A DNA stretch of 64,000 bases, from the NCBI GenBank assembly GCA_964461835.1, contig CAYWVO010000006.1, forward strand, positions 1 through 64,000, in the 5' to 3' direction. Positions within the stretch are counted from its first letter, which is position 1. Each line of letters starts with the position of its first letter. This stretch comes from CAYWVO01 sp964461835 (GTDB taxonomy: Bacteria; Zixibacteria; MSB-5A5; WJJR01; JAJRUJ01). The notes under the pieces were generated by a model. That model was not told the origin of the DNA, searched no databases, and saw only the letters and a program-made list of their open reading frames with translations. Shown here piece by piece: positions 33,013 through 43,203 of this stretch. The position numbers were made by a program, and so were the translations under genes.

Positions 33013-35823
33013 ATGGTCACGAAGCTACGGTTCTCTATCGCGGTATTTTTTGCACTGATGGTAACTGGTGTTTGTCTCATATCGGCATCCGCACAACATT
33101 TGCCGGTCCAATACCACGGTGATTACGACATGGAATTTTTCTCCGCAGGAAAGTACTTACAGGATATTCCCACTCCGGAATCGATATTGGGATACAAAGT
33201 CGGCAGCCGCCCGGCCACCCACGCCGAGATTCGGTCCTACTTTCGTGCGCTCGCTGAAGCCAGCGACCGGGTGATTCTTCGCTCGCACGGAGTAACTTAC
33301 GAGGGCCGTGAGTTGATTCATGCAATCATCACTGCACCTGCCAATCACACGGAATTGCGTCAAATAAAATCACGTAACCAGAAACTCGCCGATCCGTCCC
33401 TGGCCGCCCCGAATGAGGCGTCACGGATCACCCAGAGCAATCCGGTTGTTTTCTGGGCCGGGTATAATATTCACGGGGATGAACTTTCCGGTGCAGACGC
33501 GGCCATGCAGGTGGCTTATCAACTGGCGGCGGGTACCGACACCATGACCCTGGCGATTCTGGATGATGTCGTGGCGATTATCGATCCGATGGAAAATCCG
33601 GACGGCCGCGATCGCTTTCTGGCGATGATGCAAGTTTTGAATACCGCGGTTCCGACACCCGATGCACAGAGTTTACAACATCGGGGAGTCTGGCCCTACG
33701 GCCGCAGTAACCATTACTGGTTCGATTTGAATCGCGACTGGTATGCACTCGTGCACCCCGAAACCCAGGGGCGGGTGGAGACCATTATCGACTGGAACCC
33801 GCAGGTGATTGTTGACGCGCACGAAATGGGAGTCCACAGTAGCTTCTTGTTCTCGCCTCCGCGCGCGCCGTACCACCCGACCGTCACCGAAAACCGCAAG
33901 AAATGGTGGGACATTTTCGCGCGTGATCAGGGAGCGGCATTCGACGAGTATGGGTGGCGCTATTACTCGGGTGATTGGAACGAGGAATGGTTTCCCGGCT
34001 TTACCACCTCCTGGGGCGGATTGACCGGCGCCGTGGGGATTCTCTACGAACAGGCGCGGGTTGAAGGTAAGCTCTCGAAGCAACCGGATAAATATACCCT
34101 GACCTACGGTGAAACAGTCCATCACCAGTTCGTCAGTTCAATTGCCAACCTGCGGACCGCCGCGTTTCATCGCGAACGACTGCTGCGCGACTTTCATGCC
34201 GATAAGCTAGCTGCAACAAGGGCCCGACCGGGGGCATATCTGATCATCCCGGGCGACAATCCCGGCATCGTGAATACCCTGATTCGCACGATGCAAACGC
34301 AGGGTATTCAGGTTATGCAAGCGAAACATTCTTTTGCAGCAACCGGGCGAAACTACTGGAACGCGTCCGAGACCAGCCGGCGGTTTCCCGAGAAAACCAT
34401 CGTGGTCACGAAGAACCAACCGATGGGGAACCTGGTGGAAACGATCCTCTCCTTCGATCATCGCCTGTCGGACAGCATTCTCGCCGAAGAGCGCAAATCA
34501 ATATTGCGTGGTGAGGGCGGCACGATGTATGAGATCACCGCCTGGTGTCCGTTGATGGGCTATGGGCTGACGGCGTACGATTTCGAGGGGAATCTAAGCG
34601 TGGCGCTCGAAGCCGCCGAACCAATCGATATCCCGGCGGGACGGCTGATCGGCGAGGATGCTTCCCAAGGCTATGCCATGCGTACGCTGGCCGATCATGA
34701 AATTCGGGCATTGGTCGAGTTATTCCGCGAGGAGATTAACCTGCGGGCGGCGCGGAAACCGTTTTCTCTTGGCGATCAAAAGTTCCCTGCGGGGAGCGTT
34801 GTCATTTCACGCAAAGGCAACCCCGACAATCTCAATGATATTTTAAGGCCAATCGCCGAAACGACCGGGGCGAATTTTTATGCCGTACCCACGGGCCAGG
34901 CTACAACGGGCTACGATCTCGGCAGCGGAAAATACGACCTGCTCGCGCGTCCCCGGATCGCCATGGTTGCCACCAGCCCGGCGAGCTATACTACTGCCGG
35001 CGCCATCTGGCACATGCTGGACCAACGGTTGCAGATTGAACATTCGCTGCTGGATGCAACTCGTCTCGGGGATCTATCAAAGTACAATGTGCTTATTCTG
35101 CCGAGCAGTTGGCGTGGCCCCGGCGGATACCTCAGGACGTTTGGGGAAGGTGACATCAAGACCATCAAAGATTGGGTAGCGGACGGTGGTACGTTAATTG
35201 CCACCGGCAGCGCGGCGGCATTCTGCGCCGACACCAGTGTGGGACTGTCACAGGTTCGGCAACGGCGTCAAGCGCTTAATATGTTGGACTCCTTCGAAAA
35301 AGCAGTGGCCGACGAGAAAGAGGCCAAATCTCCCATGGTTTCTGACATGGTGCTATGGAAGCGCCCGCCGGGGACTCGCCAATCGGAATCAGCTGCTCCA
35401 TCGCCACCAGTCAATATGCAGGAACTCGCAGAGGAGGACAGCGACGCGCGACGGTTCCGACCGCACGGGACAATCGTGCGGGTGGATCTGGACACCGAGG
35501 AATGGCTGACCTTTGGTATGGAAGACAAAGTTCCGGCACTGATGAGTTCATCTTATGCCTTACTCTCGAAGCCACCAGTGCGCACCGTGGGACGATATGG
35601 CGCTGAGCAAACAATTCGTCTGTCCGGTCTGCTCTGGCCGGAAGCTCGGGAACGGTGGGCGGAGACTGCATATCTCACCCGTGAATCTCGCGGCAAGGGA
35701 CAAGTGATTTTGATTGCGGAACGGCCGGTTTTTCGCGGCTATTTTCACGGCACCGAACGGTTATTGATCAACGCTATTCTCTTTGGACCGGGATTGGGAT
35801 CACGCGAGGCGCTGCCCTGGTAA
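33013..35823 (+). CDS. Secreted M14-family zinc metallopeptidase
   Basis: Large exported protein of 936 residues. Signal peptide 1-28 (ending ISASAQ), then an M14 carboxypeptidase domain (about 40-400). The zinc ligands are in 'YNIHGDELSGADA' (His and Glu of HxxE) and in 'DAHEMGVHS' (His). 'DPMENPDGRDRF' and 'FDLNRDWYALVHPET' are also typical. The catalytic Glu near the end of the domain is less easily placed. The C-terminal half has a GATase-like fold ('NVLILPSSWRGPGGYLRTFG') and an extended C-terminus, common in secreted M14 proteins of uncultured bacteria. Start ATG 33013 is six bases after GGGAGGTG. It is a single gene. It probably digests external peptides or proteins. Confidence 0.88.
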   Translation: MVTKLRFSIAVFFALMVTGVCLISASAQHLPVQYHGDYDMEFFSAGKYLQDIPTPESILGYKVGSRPATHAEIRSYFRALAEASDRVILRSHGVTYEGRELIHAIITAPANHTELRQIKSRNQKLADPSLAAPNEASRITQSNPVVFWAGYNIHGDELSGADAAMQVAYQLAAGTDTMTLAILDDVVAIIDPMENPDGRDRFLAMMQVLNTAVPTPDAQSLQHRGVWPYGRSNHYWFDLNRDWYALVHPETQGRVETIIDWNPQVIVDAHEMGVHSSFLFSPPRAPYHPTVTENRKKWWDIFARDQGAAFDEYGWRYYSGDWNEEWFPGFTTSWGGLTGAVGILYEQARVEGKLSKQPDKYTLTYGETVHHQFVSSIANLRTAAFHRERLLRDFHADKLAATRARPGAYLIIPGDNPGIVNTLIRTMQTQGIQVMQAKHSFAATGRNYWNASETSRRFPEKTIVVTKNQPMGNLVETILSFDHRLSDSILAEERKSILRGEGGTMYEITAWCPLMGYGLTAYDFEGNLSVALEAAEPIDIPAGRLIGEDASQGYAMRTLADHEIRALVELFREEINLRAARKPFSLGDQKFPAGSVVISRKGNPDNLNDILRPIAETTGANFYAVPTGQATTGYDLGSGKYDLLARPRIAMVATSPASYTTAGAIWHMLDQRLQIEHSLLDATRLGDLSKYNVLILPSSWRGPGGYLRTFGEGDIKTIKDWVADGGTLIATGSAAAFCADTSVGLSQVRQRRQALNMLDSFEKAVADEKEAKSPMVSDMVLWKRPPGTRQSESAAPSPPVNMQELAEEDSDARRFRPHGTIVRVDLDTEEWLTFGMEDKVPALMSSSYALLSKPPVRTVGRYGAEQTIRLSGLLWPEARERWAETAYLTRESRGKGQVILIAERPVFRGYFHGTERLLINAILFGPGLGSREALPW

Positions 35824-35879
35824 CGAGTCGGTATAACGGCTCTTGGCGCACAGGGAGCAGCCGTACCGGGTAGGATGAT

Positions 35880-35926
35880 GTCGGGTTTCTCCGCGCGTTG
35901 ACACGCACGTCGGAACCCGGCCTACA
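35880..35926. repeat. Right half-copy of the GTAGGTCGG hairpin element
   Basis: 'gtcgggtttctccgcgcg..cggaacccggccta' matches the right half of the element at 29308-29423. It is followed at 35940-35970 by a worn gggcag/ctgccgcgcata palindrome. Confidence 0.6.
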
Positions 35927-36080
35927 TCACAAGCTTGCGGGACGGTGTCGAGACGCCTGCCGCGCATAAAATAGACCGGGTCGTGGTGTAAGTCGGCACG
36001 CTTTTTTATCCTTACCAAACGGGATATATTTTGCTATATCTTTTTTGGGCGGGGTAACGGTCGGAGCGGAGCCTAATAGT

Positions 36081-36958
36081 ATGCAGGACTTTCTTGCCCA
36101 ACTCGATGAATTCGCCACAGTGAAACTCTTCGAGATTAACCAGATGCCCATCACCGTTTCCTCAGTCGTGATGTTCCTGGTGATGCTGGGAGCGTTTTAT
36201 ATTTTCTCCAAGTTGATTATCCGTAATATCCTGCGTCGGGTCCTCCCCCGCTTCGACATCGAACCCGGAACGCAATTTAATTCCGCCGGATCACGCATTA
36301 TGCCATCATGATCACCGGAACGATTATCTCGTTCCGGTTTGTCGGGATTGATCTGAGCGGCCTGGCAGTGATCTTTGGGTTGTTGTCGGTGGGTATTGGG
36401 TTTGGGCTGCAAAATGTGACCTCGAATTTTGTAGCCGGATTGATTCTCTTGTTCGAGCGGCCAATCAGTGTCGGTGATCGCATCACGGTGGGCAATGAAG
36501 AGGGCGACGTGACTGCAATCAATATGCGTTCGACATCGATTCGCACACTGAGCAATATCACTGTGATAATTCCGAATTCAGAGTTTGTCTCGGCGCATGT
36601 GGTCAACTGGTCGCACGGGGACCCCAAAGTCCGGCTGGAAATTCCGGTCGGCGTCTCCTATAGCTCAGATTTGGACACCGTGATCAAAGCCCTGGAAGAA
36701 GTGGCTTCCGAACATCCTGAAGTTCTCAAGGCACCCAAATCGGACGTGCTGTTGCGGAAATTCGGAGATTCATCCTGGAATATGGAACTACGGGCCTGGA
36801 TTTCCGATCCCAAGCGTCACCCGGTGATCACCTCGGAACTCAATTGCGCGATCGTACGCAAATTCCGCAAGTACGGTGTCGAGATTCCGTTCCCGCAGCG
36901 CGATCTGCATGTGCGCTCGCCGTTGCCGGTACCGCTGTCATCGTCGCCGGAAAATTGA
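36081..36958 (+). pseudogene. MscS-family mechanosensitive channel split by a frameshift
   Basis: Two adjoining frames together encode one small-conductance channel of about 291 residues. The first (to 36311) gives 'MQDFLAQ..GTQF' with one membrane helix; the second resumes with 'RRITHYAIMITGTIISF' and carries pore helix TM3 ('GLQNVTSNFVAGLILLFERP'), the 'VGDRI' beta domain and the cytoplasmic vestibule. The shift falls at 'ttt aat tcc' near 36275. One added base, making the A run three long, restores 'QFKFRRITHYAIM', which reads like the family. A single-base deletion at a homopolymer, either real or an assembly error, is the simplest cause. No slippery heptamer is visible. The 3' end overlaps the convergent flippase gene by 21 bases. 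Confidence 0.85.
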
Positions 36959-38446
36959 GACCAGTAGATCACGTTCTCCCTCGCTCCACATCCCGAAATA
37001 TATCGTCAAAAATGAAGGAATACTGCTGACGCACGCACCAATAATCAGTGGAACCCAGCCGGTAATGACGATCGTATGCATTATCCACCAGGCGAGTGCG
37101 GTCGAGGGTACTGCCGCCAGTGCGCTGATTGAGAGCAGGCGAAAATAATGCCGCATCTCCAGTCCGGCGTGGCGTTTGAACAACAGCGGCAAGTACAAGC
37201 CATTACGCGCCACCAGACAGATTGCCGACGCTGCGGCGATTCCCAACAACCCCCAACCCAGGGAGACCACGAACATCACGGACAATACCGGATTGATTAA
37301 TCCGATATATAACGCCGAGAGCGAGCTTTCCCGGATCTTGCCCAGGCCGGTCAGGACAGCGATTCCGCCATAGGCACATACCGTGATGGCCAGCGGAAAC
37401 GCCAGAAACTGCAAAATAGTGGCCGCGGTTCGTTGTCCGGGCCCGACCCAAACAATGATCAGCGGTTCGGCCAAGGCGAACAAGAGGCCGGCAATTAACC
37501 AGGCGAACGGCATGATGACGATATTGGTCCGTTGGAGCAGGCGGGCAATTTCGGACGGATTCTCCTCCGCCTGCAAGGCCGTCACCCGAGGGGTCAGGAC
37601 CGTGGTCATGGCGGAGACAATCGCCCGCAAAAGAAACAACCACCGTGCGCCGCAATAGTAGATCGTAACCATGGCCGATCCCAACAGCCACCCGGCAACG
37701 AGAATATCGGCCTGGTTGAGAATGATCAGCCCTACTCCCGCCAGCATGTATTCAGTGGCGAAGACGGTAATTGGTCGCATTGTACTGGAGCGGAACCACT
37801 TTGGAGAAAATGAGAGTTCCGGCGCGAGTAGTCGTTGATGAACGATGCCGGCCGCGAGGCGAGCCGCTGCCGCGATCAGCATGCCATACCCGATCCAGCG
37901 CAGTGCCGGGGCGAAGATTTCGGAGAGGCCGATGATAATCGCCAGTCGCAAGAGACCGGCGCCCATCATCGTGCCGTATTCCCAGTCGAAGCGCTCATGG
38001 GCAAAATAGCCAATCGCAAACGCCCCACGGATGATTTCCAGGCTGACCGCGCCGCCAAACAGCAGCGTTAGCAAGCGCGCCTGGATCAGATTTTCACCCG
38101 AAAACGGATAGAACGCCGGCGCCAGCCACCACAAAAATGCGGTCACCGCCAGACTGAGCACGCCCAGAACTGCCAAGACTAGACTGCCGGCGCCATAATG
38201 CTGCGTGGCTTCGGCCGGATTCCGACCGCGCATTGCGGCGGTTACAAACCGTCCCACCGATGCCTGCACCGCCGTGGGGATGATGGTAAACAACACAAAT
38301 AACGACGTCAGCCACGGCACGATCCCATAGGCCTCAGCGCCGAGCCGCTCGACAAAGTACCACACAACGACCAGGGCGATGAGTCCATCCAGCGCCAGAT
38401 TAGCCAGCTTCACCAGCGCGTTGATCGATAACCGTTGTGTTTTCAC
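36938..38446 (-). CDS. Polysaccharide flippase of the Wzx/MOP family
   Basis: Inner-membrane protein of 502 residues with about 12-14 helices and almost no soluble domains, matching oligosaccharide flippases that turn lipid-linked sugar units to the periplasmic side. The opening 'INALVKLANLALDGLIALVVVWYFVERLGAEAYGIVPWL' is typical of this family. GTG start preceded by AAAGGGAG. It overlaps the channel gene at its 3' end and is convergent to it. The neighbouring upstream gene on the other strand starts 118 bp away. Its glycan partner is unknown; the glycan genes at 13-18 kb are the only candidates in this window. Confidence 0.87.
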   Translation of the reverse strand: MKTQRLSINALVKLANLALDGLIALVVVWYFVERLGAEAYGIVPWLTSLFVLFTIIPTAVQASVGRFVTAAMRGRNPAEATQHYGAGSLVLAVLGVLSLAVTAFLWWLAPAFYPFSGENLIQARLLTLLFGGAVSLEIIRGAFAIGYFAHERFDWEYGTMMGAGLLRLAIIIGLSEIFAPALRWIGYGMLIAAAARLAAGIVHQRLLAPELSFSPKWFRSSTMRPITVFATEYMLAGVGLIILNQADILVAGWLLGSAMVTIYYCGARWLFLLRAIVSAMTTVLTPRVTALQAEENPSEIARLLQRTNIVIMPFAWLIAGLLFALAEPLIIVWVGPGQRTAATILQFLAFPLAITVCAYGGIAVLTGLGKIRESSLSALYIGLINPVLSVMFVVSLGWGLLGIAAASAICLVARNGLYLPLLFKRHAGLEMRHYFRLLSISALAAVPSTALAWWIMHTIVITGWVPLIIGACVSSIPSFLTIYFGMWSEGERDLLVSIFRRR

Positions 38447-38563
38447 CGTTCTCCCTTTACCAGTGGTATAAATGGTACAATGGTTATCTCAACAGAACAA
38501 TCGCCGTTTTGCAGTGGTTTTTTCGGAAAGGACTATTTTACTTCCACGAAGAAGGAGTCCCGG

Positions 38564-40039
38564 ATGATTCGAACTATGATCATCGTAGTACTGGTTGTGG
38601 TGGTTATGACGGCTGCCACGCCGGCGCTTGCCCAGCCGTTCCCGGCTGATACCATCCACGCGCGGATTATCTGGACTTCCGACCGCGCTGTGTACATCAA
38701 CGCCGGGGCGGAGCAGGGAGTGGAAATCGGCTGGCGATTCAGGCTTGGTGATACCGCGTATTCCGATATGGTTTTCGGCGAGCAGATCACGGACGTGTAT
38801 CCCGAAATCAGTTCCGGCTTGGCGGACTCATTGTTGCGCAATATTCTCGCCCGACCGGACTGGTATCCACCGGTAGTGATCTATCCTGACACGGCCCGCA
38901 TACCACATATTCCGCACCTGCGGGTAGGAATAGTGACTGATGATCCGGCGCCGTCAACCATGATCGAAATCTGTGAAAACCCGCTGTTGGCCTCGTTATT
39001 TCATCCGGAGATTCGACAAACTGAATTGGGCTGGTCAGTCGACAACCGACTTGACCCGGCGGTACGCGATGTCGATACGTTGATGCCGCCGGATACCACC
39101 TGCTGGTCATCCCGCTGGATTCAACATGACGGGATGACCTGGATCCGGAATGAGCAGGTGCCCACCACCTCCCTGGACCGCTGGCGCATTGATACGATCC
39201 AGCATGTGCATTATCGCACGCACGACGATCAGGCTGTCGGACTCGAACTGGGCGAGGCCGACCTGGCGCTGTTATCAATCAGTGACCTGCTGCGCGCCGG
39301 CTTTCCACCCGATCAGTATCGTCTACAACGCACAACCCAGAAAGCGCTGGTCGTTTTCGGGGTACATCAACGCAAAAAACATCTGCAAAACAACCGGCTG
39401 ACCACGGCGGTGTCATATTTAATCAGCAAAGAAGACGTCGTCGAGGTGTTGCTGGCCGGGCAGGGAGCACCCCGTGACGATCTTTTGGGATTCACGCAGT
39501 TTGCCGGTGCATCCCCCTACCCGTATAATCCGCAACAGGGCTATGAACTGCTGCGCAAAGTAAAAGTACGGGATCCGCTGTGGTTCGCGGTCGATTCCCG
39601 CATTGACCGAGGGATGATTGTTGCCCGGCATGTTGCAGAGAAATTGAATCTTTCCGGCATCGAGACGAAAATTGTCGAAATATCACCTGACCGGTGGTAT
39701 GATCCCGCTACGCTGGACTCCCTGGATGCTTTTTTGTACTGGTTGGATATCGATGCGGAGGATCCGGGGAAATCGCTGATCCACTTACTAGAGTCCCCGT
39801 TCGGACAGGAAGTACTCGCATCCCGGGAGACCGTATTTGATGATTTACGCGAAAAGCCGCCTGCCGGTGATTCACTGGCAGTGGCGGCATATTATGGCAC
39901 CCTGGAATTCAAACTGCTGACTGAGCCCTATCTCTGCCCACTGTATCAACCGATACGGTCGATCGCGGTAGCCCGCGATCTGCCGGATATTCGATTGACC
40001 CCGTATGGGGAAATCGATATCGTTCCCCAGAGCCGTTAA
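38564..40039 (+). CDS. Secreted solute-binding-like protein (family 5 type) linked to a two-component system
   Basis: Protein of 491 residues from ATG 38564, six bases after AAGGAG; the longer frame has no such site. Signal peptide 1-22 ('ATPALAQ'). The N-terminal part has a small beta domain ('RAVYINAGAEQGVEIGWRFRLGD'). The middle and C-terminal parts resemble the peptide/nickel-binding family: 'LGEADLALLSISDLLRAG', 'NRLTTAVSYLISKEDVVEVLLAGQGAPRDDLLG' and 'YPYNPQQGYELLRK' follow that family's order. No permease or ATPase of an uptake system adjoins. Instead a histidine kinase and response regulator follow in the same direction (21 bp gap), so this may be a sensor subunit reporting a ligand to the kinase. 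Family assignment is moderate. Confidence 0.7.
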   Translation: MIRTMIIVVLVVVVMTAATPALAQPFPADTIHARIIWTSDRAVYINAGAEQGVEIGWRFRLGDTAYSDMVFGEQITDVYPEISSGLADSLLRNILARPDWYPPVVIYPDTARIPHIPHLRVGIVTDDPAPSTMIEICENPLLASLFHPEIRQTELGWSVDNRLDPAVRDVDTLMPPDTTCWSSRWIQHDGMTWIRNEQVPTTSLDRWRIDTIQHVHYRTHDDQAVGLELGEADLALLSISDLLRAGFPPDQYRLQRTTQKALVVFGVHQRKKHLQNNRLTTAVSYLISKEDVVEVLLAGQGAPRDDLLGFTQFAGASPYPYNPQQGYELLRKVKVRDPLWFAVDSRIDRGMIVARHVAEKLNLSGIETKIVEISPDRWYDPATLDSLDAFLYWLDIDAEDPGKSLIHLLESPFGQEVLASRETVFDDLREKPPAGDSLAVAAYYGTLEFKLLTEPYLCPLYQPIRSIAVARDLPDIRLTPYGEIDIVPQSR

Positions 40040-40060
40040 TTGCTTAATAAAGGCAGGCCC

Positions 40061-41806
40061 GTGAAATCTAAAATCTTTCTTGCGTTTATTATCGTGGCGG
40101 TGATACCGGCGGCGATTACCATTTTTGCGGCGAATATGTTCGCCAGCCGTGAGCTGGAGGAGATTTTCCGTCACGACGCCCGCACCGGTATCGCGCGGGT
40201 GGATGCCAACATTGTTGCTGACCTGAAGGCGGTCGCCGAAGCGGCCCGAGAGGAATCGATGGACACCCGCTGGCGGCGGTTGTTTCTGCGACGGCGTCAA
40301 TTGGGATCAGTGTTTCGCGCACAATTAATCAATGAGTTAACCGTACAAACCAAGCAAGGCGGCTGGGAATTTTCGGCGATTATTGATACCGCCGGTGAAG
40401 TATTGGCGCGTGGGGATCGACCCTCCTCATTCGGCGACACCTTGGACTACCGCACCGCGTTCGGCACCTACGAGGTGAACAAGCCGATGGGGAGCGCAGT
40501 CATGCCCCAACTGCCGGTATGGGGTACCGGCGGTCTTTTGGGTATCTCACCGATCCGGCATGAAGATCGCATCCTTGGGTACTTGCTGGTGGGCAGACCG
40601 TTCACCGCTGAGCATCTGCGGGAGTGGGTCGGTGGCTGGGCGATTTCCTCGATGATTGTCGGTGAGGGAAAAATCCTCAACTTAACCGAAGGAATCCCTG
40701 AGGAATCGATACCCCGAGAGGTCTATACCGAACTTTACACCGGCCCACCGGTCTCATCAATGCATTTGGATGATAGACGTTACCTGATTGGGCGCAAGCA
40801 ATTGACCCGGCCGGGTTCTGGTAAGCCGGAACTCATGATCCTGTTGTTTTTTGATTCCACACCAGTTGATGCCGCAATTGACAAGTTGCTTTATTCTATG
40901 TTGGCCACCGGCGGCGTGGGATTGATTCTGGCGATTATTTTTGCCGCATGGGTCGCCCGGCTGTTAACCAAGCCGCTGGATGATATCATTTTCGCCTCGC
41001 AACGAATCTCCGCCGGCGATTGGGACGCTGATGTAATCAGTTTTTCCACCGGGGAAGCTGGCCGGATGGCGGATGCATTCAATAAGATGATCCGTGACCT
41101 GCGCACCACTCGCGACCGTTTGGTGTATACCGAACGGTTAGCCGCCTGGCGCGACGCGGCACGCAAAGTTGCGCATGAAGTAAAAAACCCGCTGTCACCG
41201 ATTCAAATCGCTGCAGAGGATTTGCGCTCCGCCTACCAAGGAGATGATCCGAAATTTCAGCAAACCCTGACCGAGGCAACGAAGACAATTTTGGATGAAG
41301 TCAGTGCCATCCGGCGGTTCGTCGATGAGTTTGCCGCGTTTGCACGTACCCCGAAACCGACGTTCGAGCACATTGACTCCGCCGAGTTGCTGCGCGAGAC
41401 CGGTGCGGCGTTTCCCGAAGCAAGCAAAGAAAGACAACTCGTGATCGACACCTCGCAGCAAATCGGCTTCATCGGAGACACCGAACTGTTGCGGCGGGCG
41501 CTGGTCAACCTGGTCAAAAACGGCTTGGAGGCCGGTGGCCCGAAGACCAGGGTGTCGGTGATGGATGTCGACGAGGACGACTGGTTGGAATTTATTGTCG
41601 ATGATACCGGACCCGGAATCTCTGACGAGATGAAAGATCAACTCTTCACCCCGTACGCAACCGACAAATCCGCTGGTACCGGACTGGGGTTGGTCATTGT
41701 CCAGGGGATTGTCGCCGATCACGGTGGCACAGTGAGTGTCCGCGAGAGTCCCGAGGGGGGTGCGCGGTTTGTGGTTCGGTTGCCCAAAGACCCCCGAAGC
41801 GAGTAA
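40061..41806 (+). CDS. NtrY-like membrane sensor histidine kinase
   Basis: Kinase of 581 residues (GTG at 40061, preceded by AAAGGCAGG; a TTG at 40040 is the alternative). Layout: membrane helix about 5-25, periplasmic sensor domain about 28-270, second helix about 280-303, HAMP linker, HisKA with 'HEVKNPLSPIQ' (His about 376), and ATPase domain with N-box 'NLVKNGLEAGG', G1 'DDTGPGI' and G2 'GTGLGL'. NtrY-like kinases pair with sigma-54 activators. Here the next gene is exactly such a regulator, 9 bp on. The large periplasmic domain and the secreted neighbour suggest response to an external ligand. Confidence 0.93.
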   Translation: MKSKIFLAFIIVAVIPAAITIFAANMFASRELEEIFRHDARTGIARVDANIVADLKAVAEAAREESMDTRWRRLFLRRRQLGSVFRAQLINELTVQTKQGGWEFSAIIDTAGEVLARGDRPSSFGDTLDYRTAFGTYEVNKPMGSAVMPQLPVWGTGGLLGISPIRHEDRILGYLLVGRPFTAEHLREWVGGWAISSMIVGEGKILNLTEGIPEESIPREVYTELYTGPPVSSMHLDDRRYLIGRKQLTRPGSGKPELMILLFFDSTPVDAAIDKLLYSMLATGGVGLILAIIFAAWVARLLTKPLDDIIFASQRISAGDWDADVISFSTGEAGRMADAFNKMIRDLRTTRDRLVYTERLAAWRDAARKVAHEVKNPLSPIQIAAEDLRSAYQGDDPKFQQTLTEATKTILDEVSAIRRFVDEFAAFARTPKPTFEHIDSAELLRETGAAFPEASKERQLVIDTSQQIGFIGDTELLRRALVNLVKNGLEAGGPKTRVSVMDVDEDDWLEFIVDDTGPGISDEMKDQLFTPYATDKSAGTGLGLVIVQGIVADHGGTVSVRESPEGGARFVVRLPKDPRSE

Positions 41807-41815
41807 TCTAAGCCA

Positions 41816-43144
41816 ATGTCGACCGTTCTGGTCATTGACGACGAAGAGAATATCCTCACCACGTTAACGATGGCGCTCAGCCGGCGGGGATTCACGGTGT
41901 TGACCGCCGCGACCGGCAGTGAAGGAGTGCGCAAGGTGTCCGCCGAGCTGGATGCGGTCCTGCTGGATGTCAAACTTCCTGACGTCAGCGGCATCGAAAT
42001 CCTGCACCTCATCCGCCAGAAACACCCACGCTTGGGTGTGATCATGATTTCGGGGCACGCTTCGATCGAGGACGCAGTCCGGGCGGTGAAACTGGGCGCC
42101 TTCGATTTTTTGGAGAAACCGCTCTCTCTGGAAAAGGTGCAGATCACCCTCGAAAACTATTTTCGGCTCCGCTCGCTGGAGGTCGAAGTGACCCGCCTGC
42201 GGGAGCAGACCGGTGAGCGCGGTCCGCTGATCGGCAAATCACGGGCGATGAAAAAACTCCTGGCCGAAATCGCCCGCGCCGCACCCACCGATTCCCGCGT
42301 CTTAATTACCGGCGAAAATGGCACGGGCAAGGAACTGGTGGCGCAAATGATCTGGCGGCAATCGCCCCGCAATGAACAGCCGTTCCTGGCGGTTAACTGC
42401 GCAGCGATTCCGGAGGAGCTCATCGAATCAGAACTCTTCGGTCACGAAAAGGGTGCATTTACCGGCGCGATGTCGCGCAAAGTAGGGAAGTTTCAACGGG
42501 CGCATAAGGGGACTTTGCTCCTCGATGAAATCGGGGATATGTCCGTGAAGACCCAAGCCAAGGTCTTGCGCGTACTGGAGGATTCAATTGTGACCCCGGT
42601 GGGTGGATCGGAATCAGTCACTGTGGACGTGCGTATTCTGGCCGCCACGAATAAAAATATTACTGAGGAAATCGCAGCCGGCCGGTTCCGGGAAGATCTC
42701 TATTATCGATTGAATGTGATCCCCATTCATGTCCCGGCACTCCGGGAGCGCAAGCCCGATATCCCCTTATTGGCAGAACATTTCCTGCAACTCACCGCCG
42801 AAAAGCTCAGCCGCAGACCGCGCTCGCTCAACGCGGGGGCGCTGGAACTCCTAGCCGGTTATGACTACCCCGGAAATGTCCGTGAGCTGCGCAATGTCCT
42901 TGAGCGGTTGGCGATCATGGCGGATGGGTCGGTGATCACGCCGGCGGATGTGCATCGCTGGCTGCCCAACGTGGGCCGGGAAAGCCAGACTCGTCCTCTC
43001 CGGGAGGCCGCGGACGATTTCGAACGTGCATATATCCGCACAACCATTGAGGATTGTGGCGGCAATCTCACCAAGGTAGCCAAGGTGCTGGGTCTCGAGC
43101 GATCCCATCTTTACAAAAAAATGAAAAACCTCGGTTTGAAATAA
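41816..43144 (+). CDS. NtrC-family sigma-54-dependent response regulator
   Basis: Regulator of 442 residues with three domains. The receiver spans about 1-120, with the phospho-acceptor Asp in 'DAVLLDVKLPD' and Lys in 'FLEKP'. The AAA+ domain spans about 140-375, with Walker A 'GENGTGKE', 'ESELFGHEKGAFTGA' (the GAFTGA loop that contacts sigma-54), and Walker B 'GTLLLDEIGDM'. A Fis-type helix-turn-helix sits at the end ('GGNLTKVAKVLGLERSHLYKKMK'). The kinase gene upstream ends 9 bp before, so they are a cognate pair. It activates sigma-54 promoters; I could not find a clear GG-N10-GC site near the genes here. Confidence 0.96.
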   Translation: MSTVLVIDDEENILTTLTMALSRRGFTVLTAATGSEGVRKVSAELDAVLLDVKLPDVSGIEILHLIRQKHPRLGVIMISGHASIEDAVRAVKLGAFDFLEKPLSLEKVQITLENYFRLRSLEVEVTRLREQTGERGPLIGKSRAMKKLLAEIARAAPTDSRVLITGENGTGKELVAQMIWRQSPRNEQPFLAVNCAAIPEELIESELFGHEKGAFTGAMSRKVGKFQRAHKGTLLLDEIGDMSVKTQAKVLRVLEDSIVTPVGGSESVTVDVRILAATNKNITEEIAAGRFREDLYYRLNVIPIHVPALRERKPDIPLLAEHFLQLTAEKLSRRPRSLNAGALELLAGYDYPGNVRELRNVLERLAIMADGSVITPADVHRWLPNVGRESQTRPLREAADDFERAYIRTTIEDCGGNLTKVAKVLGLERSHLYKKMKNLGLK

Positions 43145-43203
43145 TCCCCGCTGCGAACGACTATCTGTTTCCCGCGTATCAGGAAGACACGTGAGGCATC
43201 CGT

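Noticed and set aside
36260..36311. Programmed -1 frameshift in the MscS gene
   Set aside because: No X-XXY-YYZ slippery heptamer and no downstream stimulatory structure is visible; a single-base deletion is simpler.
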